NCBI RefSeq assembly: GCF_963676665.1
Contig: NZ_OY781371.1
Span: 496,001 to 560,000 of the forward strand
Source of the DNA: an uncultured Tolumonas sp.
GTDB taxonomy: Bacteria > Pseudomonadota > Gammaproteobacteria > Enterobacterales > Aeromonadaceae
DNA: 64,000 bases
Reading direction: 5' to 3'
Position numbers and translations under genes: made by a program
In this document: one piece after another, positions 35,789 to 44,045 of the stretch
Position numbering within the stretch: the first letter of the stretch is position 1
Layout of the letters: each line of letters begins with the position of its first letter
Notes under the pieces: model-generated
Database searches by the model: none
The model's input: the letters and a program-made list of their open reading frames with translations, nothing else
Told to the model about the DNA's origin: nothing

Positions 35789-35884
35789 ATTTCTTACACC
35801 GAAAGTCAGAATGATTGTTGCGCGCCGTATAAAAGAAGAATCCGGCACTTTTTTATAGGCGAACGATAATTAAGTGTAAGAAAT
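35789..35884. promoter_or_regulatory. Widely spaced 11-base inverted repeat in the TVP38-fusion/ynjB divergent region
   Basis: ATTTCTTACAC (35789-35799) and GTGTAAGAAAT (35874-35884) are perfect complements 74 bp apart, in the 201 bp between divergent genes. The arrangement would suit two half-sites or two facing copies of an operator controlling both genes. A similar TTTCTTA/TAAGAAA dyad occurs at 41013-41028. The regulator is unknown. Confidence 0.35.
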
Positions 35885-35940
35885 CGAATGCTTTCCCGAC
35901 TAACAAGTTATGCACTATTCCATGACCCGGAGATCCACAC

Positions 35941-37122
35941 ATGAAGCTTAGTATTATTGTTGGTATGCTGATTTGCTTTTTTACCTCAATTACGCAGGCT
36001 GCTGACGATTGGGCAACCTTGCAACAAGCGGCTAAAGGGCAGACCGTGTATTTCAATGCCTGGGGTGGCAGTGAAGCGACCAATGCGTACATTGCCTGGG
36101 CGGCATCAGAGGTGAATAAGCGTTACGGCCTGATAGTGAAACAGGTGAAGGTGACCGACACGGCTGAAATTGTGAAACGTATTCAGACAGAAGTTGCTGC
36201 CGGGAGAACCAAAGATGATGGTTCGGTCGATTTAATGTGGGTGAATGGAGAAAACTTTAAAAAGCTCAAACAAAATAAATTGTTGTTTGGCCCGTGGGCG
36301 GAACAGTTGCCGAATTGGCAGTATGTTGATCTGAACAAACCAGTTCGCGTTGATTTTTCTGAGCCGACTGAGGGGTTGGAAAGTCCATGGGGGACGGCAC
36401 AATTAACCTTTATGGCCGATAAAGCGAAGACGCCAGTGCCACCGCACTCAGCGATGGAATTGCTGTCATTTGCCAAAGCTAACCCGGGGCAGGTGACTTA
36501 TCCGAAACCACCCGATTTTCATGGTTCTACTTTTTTAAAACAGTTGTTGTTGGAATTGACGCCTGAACCTGCGGTGTTGCAACAACCTGTTTCTGCTGTC
36601 GATTTTGCGGTAATAACCAAACCGCTGTGGGCTTATCTTGATCAGCTGCATCCATTGCTTTGGCGCCAGGGAAAAGCATTTCCAGCGAGTGTGGCAGAGA
36701 TGCATCGTATGTTGGGCGATGGCGAGCTGAAACTGTCATTGACGTTTAACCCCAATGAAGCGGCCAATCTGATTGCCACCCAGCAACTGCCAGCCACGGT
36801 GTACAGCTTTGGTTTTACCAAAGGCACGATCGGGAATGTGCATTTTCTGGCGATCCCTATCAATGCCCATGCCAAGGCTGGTGCTCAGGTGTTTGCTAAT
36901 TTCCTGTTGTCGCCAGAGGCACAGGCCAGAAAAGCTGATATCGCGGTTTGGGGGGATAGCAGTGTCTTAAAAGACAAAAAAATCCCGGCAGCATTGCATA
37001 TTGAGTTAGTTAATAAAGTGCCGGGCACGCTGGTGGATAAGGTGCCAACGTTAGCTGAACCACATGCCAGTTGGATGGGGGCGTTAGAAACGGAATGGTT
37101 AAAACGCTACGGTTCACATTAA
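35941..37122 (+). CDS. ynjB: YnjB-type ABC transporter substrate-binding protein
   Basis: 393 residues with a signal peptide (about 1-20, ending TQA). It is related to the thiamine/iron(III)/spermidine-type binding proteins (family 1 folds): VYFNAWGGSEATNAYIAW, VDLMWVNGENFKKLK and an Asn-rich C-terminal lobe. GGAG lies 7 bp before the ATG. It is followed by the double permease and ATPase in the E. coli ynjBCD order. The substrate is not established; thiamine-like or another small cation is possible. Confidence 0.9.
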   Translation: MKLSIIVGMLICFFTSITQAADDWATLQQAAKGQTVYFNAWGGSEATNAYIAWAASEVNKRYGLIVKQVKVTDTAEIVKRIQTEVAAGRTKDDGSVDLMWVNGENFKKLKQNKLLFGPWAEQLPNWQYVDLNKPVRVDFSEPTEGLESPWGTAQLTFMADKAKTPVPPHSAMELLSFAKANPGQVTYPKPPDFHGSTFLKQLLLELTPEPAVLQQPVSAVDFAVITKPLWAYLDQLHPLLWRQGKAFPASVAEMHRMLGDGELKLSLTFNPNEAANLIATQQLPATVYSFGFTKGTIGNVHFLAIPINAHAKAGAQVFANFLLSPEAQARKADIAVWGDSSVLKDKKIPAALHIELVNKVPGTLVDKVPTLAEPHASWMGALETEWLKRYGSH

Positions 37123-38735
37123 TGTTCACATGGCGTGATCAGATCATGTTCGGGCTTGCCATTGCTCTGGTTGCGCTGATCTTTATGCCGTTGATACCCG
37201 GTCTATTCTGGGCTATGTCACCGGCATTTCACCTTTCGGTCTGGCAAACGCTTTGGGTTGATCCGCAGTGGCTGCAGGCATTATCGGCAACGGTGTTGTC
37301 GGCGTTTATCGGCACTACGCTGGCATTACTTTTGGCTATCACGATAGCGATTCAACTCTATCCAAGACGACGTTGGCTGCAACTCCGGCAGCAGTTGCCC
37401 ATTTTGCTGGCGATACCACACGCAGCATTTGCGATTGGTTTCTTTTTTTTGATTGCACCATCGGGGTGGTTGTCGCGTTTGATTGTGTTATTGAGTGGTT
37501 GGATCATGCCGCCAAATTGGATAACGGTGCAAGATAGTTATGGGCTGAGTCTGGCGCTGGCATTAGCGATCAAAGAGAGCTGGTTCCTGTTATGGGTGTT
37601 ATTTGCGGTGTTAAGCGAACAAGAAATCACCAAACAGATGACAATCGGACAAACGTTAGGTTATCGCCGCACACAGGTTTGGCGCACGATTTTGTTATCG
37701 CAACTGTTACCGCGTATCGGCTGGCCGTTGGCCGCGGTATTGGCGTATGGATTATCCGTCGTCGATATGGCGGTAATTCTTGGCCCCACCAATCCGCCAA
37801 CCTTGGCCGTGTTGATCTGGCAATGGCTAACGAACCCGGATGAAGGATTACAAGCGCAAGGTAGCGCGGCCTCGTTGGTGCTGCTGGGGCTTCTCTTAGT
37901 GATAGTGGCCTTAGTTCGATTCGTGTGGCAGCAAGGTTTGCTGTTTCGCCGTTATCCGATGGGGAAACGCAATTCGGAACAAAACAGCCGTTTTCCTTGG
38001 TTGCACTCGTTATTTTTTGGCGTTGGCTACGCAGTTATTTTTCTCTTGCTGCTGTGGTCATTTGCTGGCCGCTGGTTTTTCCCTGCGATATGGCCGGAAA
38101 CCATCACTTTGACGAGTTGGTTGCAGACCGATTTTGCTCCGTTTCAAACATCGCTTTGGCTGGGGCTAGTTGTCTGTTTTCTATGTTTACCGCTGGTGTT
38201 GTTCTGGCTGGAATGGGGGCCACAGCAATTTAATGCGTTGCTGTATTTACCGCTGATCGTTCCGGCTTTGCCGTTGATGGCAGGGCAGTATTCCGCCTTA
38301 TTGCATTTGCATTTAGATGGTTCGGCTACTGGGCTGATCTGGAGTCATTTACTGTGGGTGTTGCCATATATGTTGTTAACGCTGGTCGGCCCTTATCGTG
38401 CTTTTGATCGGCGGATCATGACGACAACTCAAGCCTTGGGCGTTTCGCGTTTCATGGCATGTCTGCGCGTGAAATGGCCGATGTTGCTCCGGCCCATCAT
38501 GGCGGCCTTAGCGATCGGTTTTGCCGTCAGTATTGCGCAATATCTGCCAACATTATTTGCTGGTGGCGGGCGCTTTGATACGGTAACCACCGAAGCGGTG
38601 GCTCTGAGTGCGGGAGGAAATCGGCGAATTTTGGCGATACAGGCGTTATTACAGATCTTGTTACCGTTGCTGGCATTCGCCTGTGCAGCTGGGTTACCAA
38701 CATGGCTAGTTCGCCACCGAAAAGGGCTGCACTGA
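37122..38735 (+). CDS. ynjC: YnjC-type ABC transporter permease (two fused permease domains)
   Basis: About 537 residues with roughly 12 transmembrane helices. Two BPD_transp_1 domains are in tandem, each with an EAA-type loop (for example TIGQTLGYRRTQVWRTILLSQLLPRI at about residue 190, shown by GYRRTQVWRTI, and ALGVSRFMACLRVKWPMLL near 440). This makes a complete membrane unit from one chain, as in ThiP and FbpB. I start at the ATG in the TAATG junction with ynjB; the ATG at 37095 is an alternative giving nine more residues. The next gene starts 1 bp after its stop. Confidence 0.9.
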   Translation: MFTWRDQIMFGLAIALVALIFMPLIPGLFWAMSPAFHLSVWQTLWVDPQWLQALSATVLSAFIGTTLALLLAITIAIQLYPRRRWLQLRQQLPILLAIPHAAFAIGFFFLIAPSGWLSRLIVLLSGWIMPPNWITVQDSYGLSLALALAIKESWFLLWVLFAVLSEQEITKQMTIGQTLGYRRTQVWRTILLSQLLPRIGWPLAAVLAYGLSVVDMAVILGPTNPPTLAVLIWQWLTNPDEGLQAQGSAASLVLLGLLLVIVALVRFVWQQGLLFRRYPMGKRNSEQNSRFPWLHSLFFGVGYAVIFLLLLWSFAGRWFFPAIWPETITLTSWLQTDFAPFQTSLWLGLVVCFLCLPLVLFWLEWGPQQFNALLYLPLIVPALPLMAGQYSALLHLHLDGSATGLIWSHLLWVLPYMLLTLVGPYRAFDRRIMTTTQALGVSRFMACLRVKWPMLLRPIMAALAIGFAVSIAQYLPTLFAGGGRFDTVTTEAVALSAGGNRRILAIQALLQILLPLLAFACAAGLPTWLVRHRKGLH

Positions 38736-38736
38736 T

Positions 38737-39378
38737 ATGCTGGAAATCAGAAATCTGCATTTATCGAAACCGGGGCAAATCATCATCAACGGGCTTGCTC
38801 TACAGGTGGCAGCGGGCGAGATTGTGACGGTGATGGGAGTCTCCGGTTCAGGCAAATCGACCTTATTGAACTGGATGATCGGTGATCTGGCTCCGATTTT
38901 CACTGCCAGCGGCGAGTTATGGCTGAATGGCACTCGTCGGGACAATTTACCGATTGCACAACGCCGTATCGGGATCTTGTTTCAGGATGATTTGCTGTTT
39001 CCGCATTTAAGTGTAGGGCAGAATTTGGCGTTTGCTTTACCGGCAAAAATCAAGGGACGAGTGCAGCGTCGGGCTCATATTGAAACGACGTTAGCCGAAG
39101 TCGGACTGGCTGGGTTTCATGACCGTGATCCGGCGACGCTTTCTGGCGGACAACGCGCCCGGGTGAGTTTACTCCGCGCGTTGTTGGCAGAACCGGAAGC
39201 GTTGTTACTGGATGAACCGTTTACCAAACTGGATGCCGTGTTGCGCGAACAATTCCGCGCCTTTGTGTTTGAGCAAATTACTCGTAAAGGAATACCAACA
39301 TTACTCGTGACCCATGATCTGGCTGATGTGCCGCCCTTGGGTCGGGTGATTGAAATCAGTAACTGGGCAACTTTATAA
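38737..39378 (+). CDS. ynjD: YnjD-type ABC transporter ATP-binding protein
   Basis: 213 residues. Walker A GVSGSGKSTLLNW (about residue 33), Q-loop LFQDDLLFPHLS, signature LSGGQRARVSLLRALL, Walker B ALLLDEPFTKLD and H-loop TLLVTHD are all present. It energises YnjC uptake of the YnjB ligand and starts one base after the ynjC stop. Confidence 0.94.
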   Translation: MLEIRNLHLSKPGQIIINGLALQVAAGEIVTVMGVSGSGKSTLLNWMIGDLAPIFTASGELWLNGTRRDNLPIAQRRIGILFQDDLLFPHLSVGQNLAFALPAKIKGRVQRRAHIETTLAEVGLAGFHDRDPATLSGGQRARVSLLRALLAEPEALLLDEPFTKLDAVLREQFRAFVFEQITRKGIPTLLVTHDLADVPPLGRVIEISNWATL

Positions 39379-39393
39379 ACGGACAAACTTCAT

Positions 39394-40005
39394 ATGCTGG
39401 ATAAATCACTGATTGGCGTTGTGCGCCGGCCATTACAGCAAATCGCGTTACAGCTTATCAGTTGGGGTATCCGCGCTGATACGGTGACAGCGGTGGGTTT
39501 TGTCGTGGGAATAACGGCGTTGCCGCTGATCATCACAGATCATTATTATTGGGCGTTGTTGAGTATCTTTCTCAATCGTCTGGCCGATGGTCTTGATGGC
39601 GCAATTGCCCGCTTAACGACGCCGACACATCGGGGGGCTTTTCTTGATAGCGTGTTTGATTTCCTGTTTTACTCGTCGATCCCATTAGCGTTTGCATTTG
39701 CGGATCCGTCGCAAAATGCGCTGGCTGCAACGTTGCTGATTTATAGTTTTATCGGTACAGGCTGCTCATTTCTGGCTTTTGCAGTGTTGGCGGCGAAACA
39801 AGGGTTAACCAGCACTGATTATCCGACCAAAGGTTTTTATTATCTGGGTGGGCTAACGGAAGCAACTGAAACAATCTTGGTTTTTGTGCTGATGTGTTTG
39901 TTGCCAGCATGGTTTCCTCTGCTGGCGTACATTTTTGCCGGCTTGTGTTTGCTCACGACTGTCACCCGAATTGTGGCAGGAATTCAGGTGTTTAATTCTG
40001 ATTAG
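39394..40005 (+). CDS. ynjF: YnjF-type CDP-alcohol phosphatidyltransferase family protein
   Basis: 203 residues, about five or six transmembrane helices. The family motif D-G-x2-A-R-x8-G-x3-D-x3-D is visible as DGLDGAIARLTTPTHRGAFLDSVFD (residues about 66-90, spanning the metal-binding Asp residues). It would transfer a phospho-alcohol group from a CDP-activated donor, but the acceptor is unknown. It follows ynjD by 15 bp as in E. coli ynjABCDEF, which suggests that lipid or alcohol metabolism is linked to the transported compound. Confidence 0.9.
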   Translation: MLDKSLIGVVRRPLQQIALQLISWGIRADTVTAVGFVVGITALPLIITDHYYWALLSIFLNRLADGLDGAIARLTTPTHRGAFLDSVFDFLFYSSIPLAFAFADPSQNALAATLLIYSFIGTGCSFLAFAVLAAKQGLTSTDYPTKGFYYLGGLTEATETILVFVLMCLLPAWFPLLAYIFAGLCLLTTVTRIVAGIQVFNSD

Positions 40006-40020
40006 GCAAACTAAACGAGC

Positions 40021-40218
40021 TTATTCATTGTTTTGGCCTTCATTTTTTCCTTTTACATAAGCGCGGGTGATCCGGCGGATCGCTTGCATCTGCTTACTAA
40101 AAGTCCGGCACCCCGAACACCAGGATAAATGAACAGTCAGCGATAAACGTTCTTTTAAGGTCAGCTCGCGTTCTTGTGCTGCTGACAATAAGCGGGTGAC
40201 TTCACGGCAGTTCAGCAT
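40021..40218 (-). CDS. Zinc-finger (zf-HC2) anti-sigma factor
   Basis: 65 residues from ATG 40218 (MLNCREVTRLLSAAQ). It has the ZAS pattern: an N-terminal Cys (residue 4) plus HLSWCSGC, i.e. H-x3-C-x2-C, around residues 32-39. There is no transmembrane segment, so it is a soluble, cytoplasmic anti-sigma factor; such proteins often release their sigma factor on thiol oxidation and zinc loss. It starts 2 bp after the sigma gene stop, GAGAGAGG serving as ribosome site. Confidence 0.86.
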   Translation of the reverse strand: MLNCREVTRLLSAAQERELTLKERLSLTVHLSWCSGCRTFSKQMQAIRRITRAYVKGKNEGQNNE

Positions 40219-40220
40219 GT

Positions 40221-40844
40221 TTAGCCTCTCTCCATAAACCAATGATTTCCTAAACATTCCCGCAGGCGCATACGGGCGCGATATAACATGACATTCAGGT
40301 TGCTGACGGATATTTCTAACGTCGAACAGATCTCGTCGGAATCAAACTCAACAAATTCCCGCATCATAAATGCCCGGGCCTGATTACCGGGTAAGTTTTC
40401 CAGACAAGCTTCAAACACACGCCAAAATTGGCCTTCACGCAATGACTCATCAGGGCTCGACCAAGCGGTCGGATGTTCGCCTCTTGGCCAAAAGCCTCTT
40501 TCATTAAACAGGTCAGCAAAATCTTGTTCTTCATCTTCTTCCCGCAGCAAACTACTGGCATCAATGACACGGTGTTTATGTCGTAACGCATCCGCGATTT
40601 TATTTTTCAGGATCGCAAACACCCAGCTTTTTAACGCCGCCCTGCCACCAAATGAACGGGCATTTTTGAGTGCGCCCACGAGTGCTTCTTGCACCACATC
40701 TTCGGCAAGATGTGCATCAGAAAGCTGTAGCGTGGCAAATTTCAGCATCTGGCGGCGGATTTGCTCCAAAAATTCATCGTCAAAAAGTGACTTGGTTTGG
40801 GTATTGATGGAGTGTTCATTTCGCTCTTCCATGTATTCCGCCAT
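40221..40844 (-). CDS. ECF-type RNA polymerase sigma factor
   Basis: 207 residues. Region 2 (QLSDAHLAEDVVQEALVGALKNA, FGGRAALKSWVFAILKNKIAD) and region 4 (LPGNQARAFMMREFVEFDSDEICSTLEISVSNLNVMLYRARMRL). An insert rich in Glu/Asp lies between. AAGGG is 8 bp before the ATG. It is paired with a zinc-finger anti-sigma factor and divergent from msrAB across 288 bp, so oxidative-stress control of msrAB is a reasonable inference. Confidence 0.9.
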   Translation of the reverse strand: MAEYMEERNEHSINTQTKSLFDDEFLEQIRRQMLKFATLQLSDAHLAEDVVQEALVGALKNARSFGGRAALKSWVFAILKNKIADALRHKHRVIDASSLLREEDEEQDFADLFNERGFWPRGEHPTAWSSPDESLREGQFWRVFEACLENLPGNQARAFMMREFVEFDSDEICSTLEISVSNLNVMLYRARMRLRECLGNHWFMERG

Positions 40845-40999
40845 TAATTTTCCCTTGTATGAAATAGCCCTGCTGATATCAGTCTGACTGTATAGCTATA
40901 GTCTGAGTTATCAGTCGTTTTATTACACCTGGATAGCTCAGAACTTAAAAATAAGGGTGTGCCTAGTGATACGGAAACCCAACACCAATTAGTTCAGGA

Positions 41000-41028
41000 A
41001 AATAAATATTTATTTCTTATGTAAGAAA
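41000..41028. promoter_or_regulatory. Adjacent AT-rich palindromes between ECF sigma gene and msrAB
   Basis: AAATAAATATTTATTT (41000-41015) is a perfect palindrome and merges into TTTCTTA-TG-TAAGAAA (41013-41028). They lie about 105 bp upstream of msrAB and 156 bp upstream of the sigma gene. Possible operator or simply AT-rich promoter DNA. Confidence 0.35.
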
Positions 41029-41132
41029 AACACCGCTATTCCGACTATTCATTAGAACGCAGAACAGATTCTGCACTATATGACGCTGAAGGTGCCTGTA
41101 AATACCTTTCAGGTAAGAAACCGGAGATCATT

Positions 41133-42248
41133 ATGAAACTGTTAGGAATAAGGTCGCTTGCCACTCTGGCTATGTTAATTGTTGCGGGTGTGGTTGTCGC
41201 GAAATCCACCGATAAAATGGCAGAACCTATGGCGATGGGGGCAATGAACTCCATGTCAGAAGAAAAGGCCCTGTTTGCTGGCGGGTGTTTTTGGTGCATG
41301 GAAAAACCATTTGAGGCATTGGATGGTGTGGCCTCAGTGACATCGGGTTACGCAGGTGGAACAACAGAAAACCCGACTTATCACGATTACGGTTCTGGTG
41401 GCCATACCGAAGTGGTTCAGGTGATTTATGACCCCAAAAAAGTCTCTTACAACACGCTGCTAAACACCTACTGGCATCAGGTTGATCCGACGGACGATGG
41501 CGGGCAATTTGTCGATCGTGGGCATGAATATATACCGGTTATCTATGTGTATAACGATGAACAACGGCAGTTAGCGCTTGCGTCAAAAGCCAAACTGCAG
41601 GCCAGTGGTATTTTTGATCGACCACTGACGGTTCCGGTATTAGATGCTCCGAAATTCTGGCCGGCAGAGGAATATCATCAGGATTATTACAAGAAAAACC
41701 CGATCCGTTATCACTATTACCGTTCCCGTTCTGGTCGTGACGATTTCCTGCATAAAATCTGGGATAACGTGAAATACGACCCAACTGCAGCGCAGATGAA
41801 GGTTGATCTCAAAAAACAACTGACCGCATTGCAATACAAAGTAACGCAGGAAGCCGGTACTGAACCGCCATTCAATAATGCCTATTGGGATAACAAGAAA
41901 CCCGGTTTGTATGTCGATATTGTATCGGGCGAACCGTTATTCAGTTCACTGGATAAATACGATTCCGGTACGGGTTGGCCGAGTTTTACCAAACCGCTGG
42001 TAAAAGAAAATATCGTACTGGTGGAAGACAATACCCTGTTTACCACACGCACTGAGGTGCGCAGCAAAAAAGCGGATTCGCATCTGGGGCATGTGTTTGA
42101 TGACGGCCCGCCACCTACCGGCATGCGTTATTGCATGAACTCTGCGGCGCTGCGGTTTATTCCGGTGGAAAAGCTGGCGGAAGCGGGTTATGGCGAGTAT
42201 GTCAAACTGTTTCAAACTACCGCAGCGGGGATGGTAACTAAACCATAA
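41133..42248 (+). CDS. msrAB: Exported bifunctional methionine sulfoxide reductase MsrA/MsrB
   Basis: Repairs both S- and R-methionine sulfoxide. It is 371 residues: a signal peptide or anchor (about 1-23), the MsrA domain (catalytic GCFWC, Cys52, then the [12 protein letters not shown] substrate loop), and the MsrB domain ([17 protein letters not shown], catalytic Cys in [11 protein letters not shown]). The signal sequence puts it in the periplasm, unlike the free cytoplasmic MsrA and MsrB of E. coli. The partner for recycling it is not in the window. GGAG precedes the ATG. Divergent from the ECF sigma/anti-sigma pair. Confidence 0.93.
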   Translation: MKLLGIRSLATLAMLIVAGVVVAKSTDKMAEPMAMGAMNSMSEEKALFAGGCFWCMEKPFEALDGVASVTSGYAGGTTENPTYHDYGSGGHTEVVQVIYDPKKVSYNTLLNTYWHQVDPTDDGGQFVDRGHEYIPVIYVYNDEQRQLALASKAKLQASGIFDRPLTVPVLDAPKFWPAEEYHQDYYKKNPIRYHYYRSRSGRDDFLHKIWDNVKYDPTAAQMKVDLKKQLTALQYKVTQEAGTEPPFNNAYWDNKKPGLYVDIVSGEPLFSSLDKYDSGTGWPSFTKPLVKENIVLVEDNTLFTTRTEVRSKKADSHLGHVFDDGPPPTGMRYCMNSAALRFIPVEKLAEAGYGEYVKLFQTTAAGMVTKP

Positions 42249-42272
42249 CTGATGCATAAGTCAGCAATAAAA

Positions 42273-42292
42273 AAGGCGCCTGCGGGCGCCTT
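42273..42292. terminator. Terminator between msrAB and the DJ-1 gene
   Basis: AAGGCGCC-TGCG-GGCGCCTT, an 8 bp perfect stem with tetraloop. On the minus strand it is followed by TTTTTTATTG (strong); on the plus strand by GCTGGTTTTACTTTG (weaker). It serves the convergent genes. Confidence 0.8.
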
Positions 42293-42299
42293 GCTGGTT

Positions 42300-42983
42300 T
42301 TACTTTGTTTGCAGCATTTTCAGCATTTCATGAGCAACCAGCTCAGAAGAGGCGGGGTTCTGGCCGGTGATCAGATGACCATCGATCTGAGCAAATGGCA
42401 TCCAGTCCTGGCCTTTACTGTATTGACCACCATTGGCTAGCAACATGTCTTCAACGAGGAACGGCACGATATCGGTTAACTGAACGGCCGCTTCTTCCGA
42501 ATTAGTAAAACCGGTCACGCGTTTACCTTTGACTAAGGGGTCACCGTTAGCCGCTTTGGTATGACGAAACACACCGGGCGCATGACACACGGCGCCGACT
42601 AATTTACCGGTGTTATACATCTCTTCGATGAGTGTGATGGATTTCTGATCTTCGGCCAGATCCCACAACGGACCATGACCACCGGGATAAAACACCGCAT
42701 CATAATTTTCAGCTTCAATTTCACTGAGTTTATGCGTGTGTTCGAGCAATGCCTGACTCACAATATCCGCTTTAAAGCGTTCTGTTGCTGCGGTCTGGAA
42801 ATCCGGTTCATCACTTTTCGGATCAAGTGGTGGTTGTCCGCCTTTCGGTGACGCTAGCGTGATCGTGGCACCGGCATCTTTGAAAACATAATAAGGGGCG
42901 GCGAATTCTTCCAGCCAGAAGCCGGTTTTGTGGCCTGTATTACCCAGTTGATCATGAGAGGTCAGAACGATAAGAACTTTCAC
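42300..42983 (-). CDS. DJ-1/PfpI family protein (Hsp31-like class I glutamine amidotransferase fold)
   Basis: 227 residues. The nucleophile elbow GAVCHAPGVF (Cys at about residue 131) and PGGHGPLWDLAED are typical of the Hsp31/glyoxalase III-like branch, which converts methylglyoxal or protects proteins from it. The start is GTG at 42983 (AGGA 7 bp upstream). It is third in the yqhD-curA-DJ-1 unit under the NemR-like regulator, which fits an aldehyde-detoxification role. Exact activity is not shown by sequence. Confidence 0.88.
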   Translation of the reverse strand: MKVLIVLTSHDQLGNTGHKTGFWLEEFAAPYYVFKDAGATITLASPKGGQPPLDPKSDEPDFQTAATERFKADIVSQALLEHTHKLSEIEAENYDAVFYPGGHGPLWDLAEDQKSITLIEEMYNTGKLVGAVCHAPGVFRHTKAANGDPLVKGKRVTGFTNSEEAAVQLTDIVPFLVEDMLLANGGQYSKGQDWMPFAQIDGHLITGQNPASSELVAHEMLKMLQTK

Positions 42984-43013
42984 TGTTTATTCCTTCTAAG
43001 GCATGAGTGCTGA

Positions 43014-44045
43014 TTAGTTGATGTCGCTGACTTGGATGATCAGCTTGCCGAAATTACGGCCTTCGAGCAGACCGGCGAAAGCCTGCGGGGCATTTTCCAG
43101 CCCGGTAACCATATCTTCCCGATGACGGATCGCACCGCTGCTGACCCAGTTCCCCATCGTTTGTAAAAACTCAGGATAACGATGGCCATAGTCATCAAAA
43201 ATGATGAAACCTTGCATGCGAATGCGTTTCGTTAATAGTGTGCGCATCAGTAACGGCGAACGATCGGGGCCATTGGGTAATTCGGTTGCATTATATTGTG
43301 CAATCAAACCACACAACGGAACCCGCGCGCTGGTATTCAATAACGGTAGTACAGCATCAAACACGGCTCCACCGACATTTTCAAAATAGACATCAATACC
43401 TTGCGGGCAAGCTGCAGCTAACTCAGCTGACAGCGACGGGCTGCGGTGATCGATACAGGCATCAAAGCCCAGTTCTTCTACTGCATAGCGACATTTTTCG
43501 GTGCCTCCGGCAATACCAACCACACGACAGCCTTTTAATTTGGCAATCTGGCCTACCACGGAACCCACCGCACCGGTTGCGGCTGCCACAACAACGGTTT
43601 CACCGGCTTTCGGCTGACCGATCTCCAATAAGCCCATGTAGGCAGTAAAACCAGGCATACCTAACACACCCAGCGCAAGAGAAGGTTGCGCCAGACCGTC
43701 GAGTTTATGCAAACCAGTACCATCAGAAATAGCATGTGATTGCCAACCGGTATAACCCAGCACCCAATCACCGGCTTTGAAATCAGGGTGATTTGACTGC
43801 TCGACCAAACTCACAGTGCCGCCGACCATGGTTTCACCAATCTGCACGGGTTTGGCATACGAGTCGGCATCGCTCATGCGGCCCCGCATATAAGGGTCGA
43901 GTGAGAGATAAACGGTCCGCAGTAGAATCTGGCCACTTGCTGGTTGTGGAATCGGGCCGCTCACCTTAAGGAAATTATCGTTAGTTGGTGCGCCCACCGG
44001 GCGGGATGCCAGCGTTATTTTTGTGTGTTGTGATAATGCGCTCAT
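43014..44045 (-). CDS. curA: NADP-dependent oxidoreductase, CurA/leukotriene B4 dehydrogenase type
   Basis: Medium-chain reductase of 343 residues that reduces activated double bonds (enones) with NADPH. Visible features: VYLSLDPYMRGRM, AATGAVGSVVGQIAKLKG as the nucleotide-binding loop, and DVYFENVGGAVFDAVLPLL. No zinc-binding Cys cluster. Closest to E. coli CurA (YncB) by eye. The ATG overlaps the yqhD stop by 4 bp. Confidence 0.88.
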   Translation of the reverse strand: MSALSQHTKITLASRPVGAPTNDNFLKVSGPIPQPASGQILLRTVYLSLDPYMRGRMSDADSYAKPVQIGETMVGGTVSLVEQSNHPDFKAGDWVLGYTGWQSHAISDGTGLHKLDGLAQPSLALGVLGMPGFTAYMGLLEIGQPKAGETVVVAAATGAVGSVVGQIAKLKGCRVVGIAGGTEKCRYAVEELGFDACIDHRSPSLSAELAAACPQGIDVYFENVGGAVFDAVLPLLNTSARVPLCGLIAQYNATELPNGPDRSPLLMRTLLTKRIRMQGFIIFDDYGHRYPEFLQTMGNWVSSGAIRHREDMVTGLENAPQAFAGLLEGRNFGKLIIQVSDIN

